64,000 nucleotides of DNA from the NCBI RefSeq assembly GCF_004798865.1, contig NW_025336481.1, positions 39,465,619 to 39,529,618 on the forward strand. The letters run 5' to 3'. Below, in pieces: positions 59,945 to 64,000 of this stretch. The position numbers and the translations under genes were made by a program. The notes beneath the pieces were generated by a model. It did no database searches and was not told where the DNA came from. It saw only the letters and a program-made list of their open reading frames with translations. The DNA is from Varanus komodoensis (taxonomy: Eukaryota > Chordata > Lepidosauria > Squamata > Varanidae). Positions within the stretch are counted from its first letter, which is position 1. Every line of letters begins with the position of its first letter.

Positions 59945-60957
59945 ACTGGACTAAAATATTAGGAGGATCAAAATTGGCTGCAGAATTGGATACAGAGTTT
60001 TCATCAATGGCACCTTCTCAAATTGGATGGAGATAACTAGTGAGGTGCCACAGGGTACAGTCCTGGGCCCAGTACTCTTCAGCATTTTTATTAAGGATTT
60101 GGATGAGGAAGTACAAGGAAAGATGATAAAATCTGCAAACAATACAAAACTGGGTGGAATAGCAAACACCCTAGAAGACAGAATAAAGATCCAGGACGAT
60201 CTTGATAAACTTGAACACTAGGCTGAAAGCAACAGAATGAGATTCAGTAAGGACAAGTGCCAAGTCTTCCACCTAGGAAAAAGAAACCAAATGCATCGAT
60301 ACAAGATGGGGAATATGTGGCCCAAAAGAACTGAAAAAGATCTCAGAGTAATTGTGGACAATAGGCTAAATAGGAGCCAACAATGCAATGCAGTTGCCAA
60401 AAGGGCAAATACTATTTTGGGATGCATTAACAGAAGTAATACTTCCAAATCACAAGAAGTAGTAGTTCCCCTATACGCCTCACTACTAAGACCTCACCTG
60501 GAATACTGTGTCCACTTCTGGGCACCAAGATTTAAGAAAGATGCAGAAAAATTAGAAAGGGTCCAGAAGAGGGCAACAAAAATGATCCAGTGTTTGAAAC
60601 TGCCCTATGAGGAGAGACTGAGAGAACTGGGCATGTTCAGCCTTGAGAAGAGAAGACTGAGGGGGGACATGATATCCCTCTATAAGTATCTCAAAGGCTG
60701 TCACAAAGAGGAAGGTCAAGATGCAACAACCCAGATTCAGGCTGGGCATCAGGGGAAGTTTCCTCACTGTCCGAGCCATACAACAGTGGAACTGGCTGCC
60801 TGGAGAGGTGGGGGGCTCTCCCACACTGGAGACATTCAAACAGAAACTGGACAGCAACTTGAGTGGGATGGTGTAAACTGGTGCCCTGCAACAGCAGGGG
60901 GTTGGAATCGATGACCTTCATGGCCCCTTCCAACTCTAGTATTCTATGATTCTATTG
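59945..60957 (+). mobile_element. 5'-truncated CR1 LINE with RT C-terminal part
   Basis: The plus strand encodes reverse-transcriptase C-terminal sequence typical of CR1: EVPQGTVLGPVLFSIFIKDL, then FSKDKCQVFHLGKRNQMHR, LRPHLEYCVHFWAP, RVQKRATKMIQ and EERLRELGMFSLEKRRLRGD. After the coding part comes the conserved 3' end GATGACCTTCATGGCCCCTT and the terminal ATTCTATG repeats that mark CR1 insertions. The upstream endonuclease and the YADD part of RT are missing, as is normal for 5'-truncated copies. A TAG after KLEH interrupts the frame, so the copy is dead. Identity looks moderate to high, making it one of the younger insertions in the window. Confidence 0.92.
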
Positions 60958-61346
60958 TAGACTCATGTTCTCAGGCTGCAAACTTACAAAATTACTAGGG
61001 AGTGGTGCTAATTAAAAACAGTGGAACTGACTTCTAAGTAAATTCTTACTCATTCCTCCTCCCGTCACAAAAAGCACAACAGTATGACAGTACCAGACAG
61101 AAACCTCAGGACCAAAGAACTTGCTTTGCTGTCCCAGGCTCCCAAACTAGGTAAGGAGACAGAAGGAGCTCAAGCTAAATATGATTCCTCATTTTATTTC
61201 ATTTATATACATGCATACATATGAAGTTTTTCATATGTAAGTTTTTAGATTACCAAAGTTATTTATCCCTATGTTTCCCCCTAGTTATGGATAGTGGAAC
61301 TACATGGTGGGTCGTACGAGTTACAGGTGTTTACACTTACTAAAGC

Positions 61347-61957
61347 TTACAACTCCATTCTCACATACATCTGGAGGAGCACCTTTCTATGTAGCAGCCT
61401 GTTCACGGTCCTCATCTGCAACACTCCTCCTCATTCCTCCTCCTAAAGAAGTGAGGGGAGAGTTTGCAAGGAGGAAGGATTTTTCAAGTGTAGCACCCCA
61501 GCTCTGGAATTTGATTCCACTGGATGTCTGGTTGGTACCTACTCTTTTGGCCTTTAGGCATCATCTTAAAACAAAATGGCTCCATAGTTACATTGGCAGG
61601 GGTTTTTTTAAAATTTTTAAAGTTGTTTCAAATTTTGATGCTATTATATGCTGCTGCCAATATGTTTTAAAGCTAGTTACTGTTATAACTAATTTTAATT
61701 GCTTATGTTTTATTTTGGAGTTTTCTATAATATACATTCTATTTGTCGTTAGTATTCCTATTTTTGTTTACTGTGTTTACTTTTGGTTGCTTACTTATGG
61801 ATTTTATTGTTATTGGTCTTCTGTAACTGTCAGTTGTGCTTTGTATTGTTCTTATGTTGTGTTATGATGTATGGATTTTATTATGATCTAAGCTGCACTG
61901 GCTGGTGGGGCAGCATATAAACTGAATGAACAAATGAATGAACAAATCAATAAATAC
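61347..61957 (+). mobile_element. L2-like LINE 3' part
   Basis: A 187-codon open stretch includes SVAPQLWNLIPLDVWLVPTL and AFRHHLKTKW, the C-terminal signature of L2-type reverse transcriptases. It is followed by an AT-rich 3' UTR and an end AAGCTGCACTGGCTGG with ATGAACAAATGAATGAACAA tail repeats. The open frame is a LINE remnant, not a host gene. Confidence 0.78.
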
Positions 61958-62005
61958 ACTTGTGTGGGAGTAAATCCCACTAAAACAGTATAACTTAATT
62001 CTGAA
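61955..62005. repeat. Palindromic repeat family B, fragment
   Basis: TACACTTGTGTGGGAGTAAA and TCCCACTAAAACAGTATAAC with TTAATTCTGA correspond to the centre of family B, directly after an L2-like tail. Confidence 0.5.
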
Positions 62006-62174
62006 TAAACATGTTATATGATACAACAAGCCACAGTGTGTGTTTGCTTTTTTACCATTGTTAGCCTGCTGTCCCAACCCCATCTTGGTGTTGTGGCATG
62101 ATACATTTGGTTTTTAGAAACTAGTAGCAGAAAAAAGCCGTCTATGGTTTCTTGGTGCCCCAGTAGCTTGTTGT

Positions 62175-62351
62175 GTTGTCCAAATTCAAAAAATACAACT
62201 CACTGGATAATTTTAATTTTGTATTTGTAAATCAATGTATTTTTTGTATTTTTATATTTAATGGTAATTTATTATGTACTATTGTATTTCAATGTATTTT
62301 ATCATGTTGTAAGCCACCCCGAGGTTTCGGCAAGGGGCGGCATAGAAATGT
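62175..62351 (+). mobile_element. LINE 3' UTR tail
   Basis: An AT-rich segment with GTATTT/TGTATTT words ends AAGCCACCCCGAGGTTTCGG and GGGGCGGCATAGAAATG, a LINE (L2-like) terminus, directly followed by a TAA microsatellite. Confidence 0.7.

Positions 62352-62390
<39 letters not shown>
62352..62390. repeat. TAA microsatellite
   Basis: About 13 uninterrupted TAA/AAT units directly after a LINE tail, from which it probably grew. Confidence 0.95.
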
Positions 62391-62392
<2 letters not shown>

Positions 62393-64000
62393 CAAGGCCA
62401 GAACCAGAGAGATGGTTGATAAGAGAGACCTACTGCCATTCTTGCAAAGCAGCTAGCCAGAGAAGGCCACTGACAGCTGTTGTTTTGTGCAATTGTTGGA
62501 AGTGTCCCCAACTCAGCTTACCTCCCGCCCTAAAGAGTTTCTTGAGACAGGAGGGACAATTAGCTGGTTGGTGCTGAGAAAGGAACAGTGCCACTCAGCT
62601 GAATTCCCCTCTGCCCTCTCCAGGCACATCAGAGGAAATTGTCTGATGAACGCAAGTGGGAGCAGCAATTAATCAATTATGAATAATTTGCTGCTTTTTC
62701 ATGCCACCCTAAATCAGATGCCTTGGGCTTTAGCAAATGTGAAGACCCTGTCTTCTAAGGAAACACCAATTTATAAAAAGGGATGTATGAGTAGAGGAAA
62801 GTAGGGTTTTTGATTTCATGAAAGAAAGAGGGGAAAAAAACTGCAGAAGGAAAGTTTCAAGGGAAGTGGCCAGAGAGGTCTGTGGTTAAAAGGCAGCTAA
62901 TCTAGTGGGTTTGTGGCAACAGAGATCATCAGGTCTACTGTACTTTTTCTTCAGCAAGTGCCATTTTACTCAAGTTACATGAGAAGTGACATCTTTCAAA
63001 ATAACTTTCTGCACCATGGAGTCTAGTACATGTAAGCATTATTCTAAAACAGTAAAATTGCAAGTCTTTAAAGTGTCACAAAGCATTGCAGCTTTTGAAC
63101 ATAAAAACGCTAGAAGAGATGTGGAAGCTTTTGAACACACACACACACAAAGAAAACGTTCATCTTTCTCTAGGCTAGTGCAAATCCCAACGCCAAGGAC
63201 AATCATGCACTCCTCAGAATCTGCTTATGGATTATACAAAAAGCACTGGACTACAGAAAGATGATTGCAGAGTTCCAGAAAGCCATTTGTTGTCCCATAT
63301 TTAGATATTGCTGCTCATTCAAATGGGCTGCAAGCAAACCCACTTCTGTTTTTCCCAATTTAAGGGAGTGGGTGAGTTTGGAGGAAGCAACAGATTAGGA
63401 AGGCCTCTGACTCTCCATCTGTTATGTGAGCAGACCATACCTGCTCTTCTTGTTGTTAGGCTCTTGCTGCCTACAAGTACTATTCCCCAGTAGCAACTAA
63501 CGCAGAAAAAAGTGGTTAAAGTGGGTGAAAGTGGTTAAGCTGTTAGGCTATTTTAGATTCTGTATTTAGTGAAAATAATTACCATACTGTAGAAAGAAAA
63601 GTAGGACTCCCCACTCTAGTTTAAAAGGCTGGTAACTTCACTTCCTTTTAGTTTACTAAAGGTCTTAAGGTCTCTCAGTATCTACAAAGCTACTGAGTTC
63701 AGAAGGAAACAGCAGACTTCCATTAAGGTAAATGATGGCAATTGGGACTTAGCTCAGAAAATCCAGGGCTCATGAACAGGTAGCCTATATTGACACTGCC
63801 CATGCCTCTCAGTCTGAAGTGAGAGTTGATGACTTTGGTAGCATCTTCCCATCAGTTGATCCAGAAGAGTACTTATCGAGTTCATTTCAGCATCAGGCCC
63901 TCTCTCCAACCAGAAACACCAGTAGTTTATGCTACAAGCTCTATCAATGTTTTTGTGCAAACCCATTTACTGCTTTTGTAAAAGATTTATGTCCTTAAAA

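Larger units (their letters stand above)
57962..64000 (-). other. MICAL3: MICAL3 intron (partial, right edge)
   Basis: At least 6 kb of phase-1 intron splitting the LIM domain. Contains a 5'-truncated CR1 (59945-60957), an L2-like tail (61347-61957), a palindromic fragment (61955-62005), another LINE tail with a TAA microsatellite (62175-62390) and simple repeats. The exon with the first LIM zinc ligands was not found here. Confidence 0.8.

Noticed and set aside
60237-60914. 225-codon open frame as a host gene
   Set aside because: Its sequence is the C-terminal part of CR1 reverse transcriptase, and the CR1 3' end and tail repeats follow directly.
61304-61867. 187-codon open frame as a host gene
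   Set aside because: The N-terminal half is an L2-like RT terminus (LWNLIPLDV) and the rest is translated AT-rich 3' UTR.
57962-64000. Exon with the first LIM zinc ligands
   Set aside because: No CYFC or FHRSCFKC-type coding was found on the minus strand of this stretch.
1-64000. CRISPR arrays, bacterial operons, LTR elements
   Set aside because: No regularly spaced repeats, no prokaryotic gene layout and no recognisable paired long terminal repeats or retroviral genes were seen.

Overview
The window is vertebrate genomic DNA, most probably from a squamate reptile (lizard or snake). Evidence: compact coding exons with canonical GT/AG borders sit in long AT-rich introns. The interspersed repeats are a squamate-type mixture: CR1 LINE tails ending in ATTCTATG units, L2-like LINE tails, BovB-like RTE 3' ends, a tRNA-derived SINE beginning GCCAGTGTGGTGTAGTGGTTAAGAGC-like, a second tRNA-like SINE, and several small palindromic repeat families. 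There is no bacterial, plasmid or viral gene organisation.

One gene accounts for all convincing coding sequence: MICAL3, a flavin monooxygenase that regulates actin and Rab-dependent vesicle traffic. It is read on the minus strand from the right edge towards the left edge. I could place twelve exons and two further candidate cassette exons by translation, splice signals and continuous reading phase. In gene order they are 57873-57961 (end of the LIM domain), 55938-56025, 38172-38367, 34547-34785 (Glu-rich), 29717-29854, candidate 25851-25913, 22005-22097, 21181-21303 (or 21160-21303), 19935-20026, 14666-16520 (a 1.86-kb Ser/Pro-rich exon), 12871-12965, candidate 8675-8725, 5838-5945 and 4653-4746 (first part of the C-terminal bMERB domain). 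Phases join without a break: 1/0, 0/1, 1/2, 2/1, 1/1 and so on. They encode about 1,070 residues. The catalytic FAD domain, the CH domain and the first half of LIM must lie to the right of the window. The rest of bMERB and the stop codon must lie to the left.

The region between exons is intron. 38368-55937 is a 17.6-kb intron with no exon I can recognise. Intron content is mainly decayed repeats. The most notable is a 661-bp hAT-Charlie element (13105-13765), which closely resembles the primate MER1/Charlie3 family as I remember it, including an internal long inverted repeat. Others are a 5'-truncated CR1 with reverse-transcriptase sequence (about 59945-60957), two BovB-like 3' ends, and more than a dozen copies of one short palindromic repeat.

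The main points for follow-up are the two phase-compatible cassette exons (63 bp and 51 bp), a pair of in-frame alternative donors at 21160/21181, the MER1-like element, and the palindromic families. Species, repeat names and orthology rest on recognition from memory; no database search was run.
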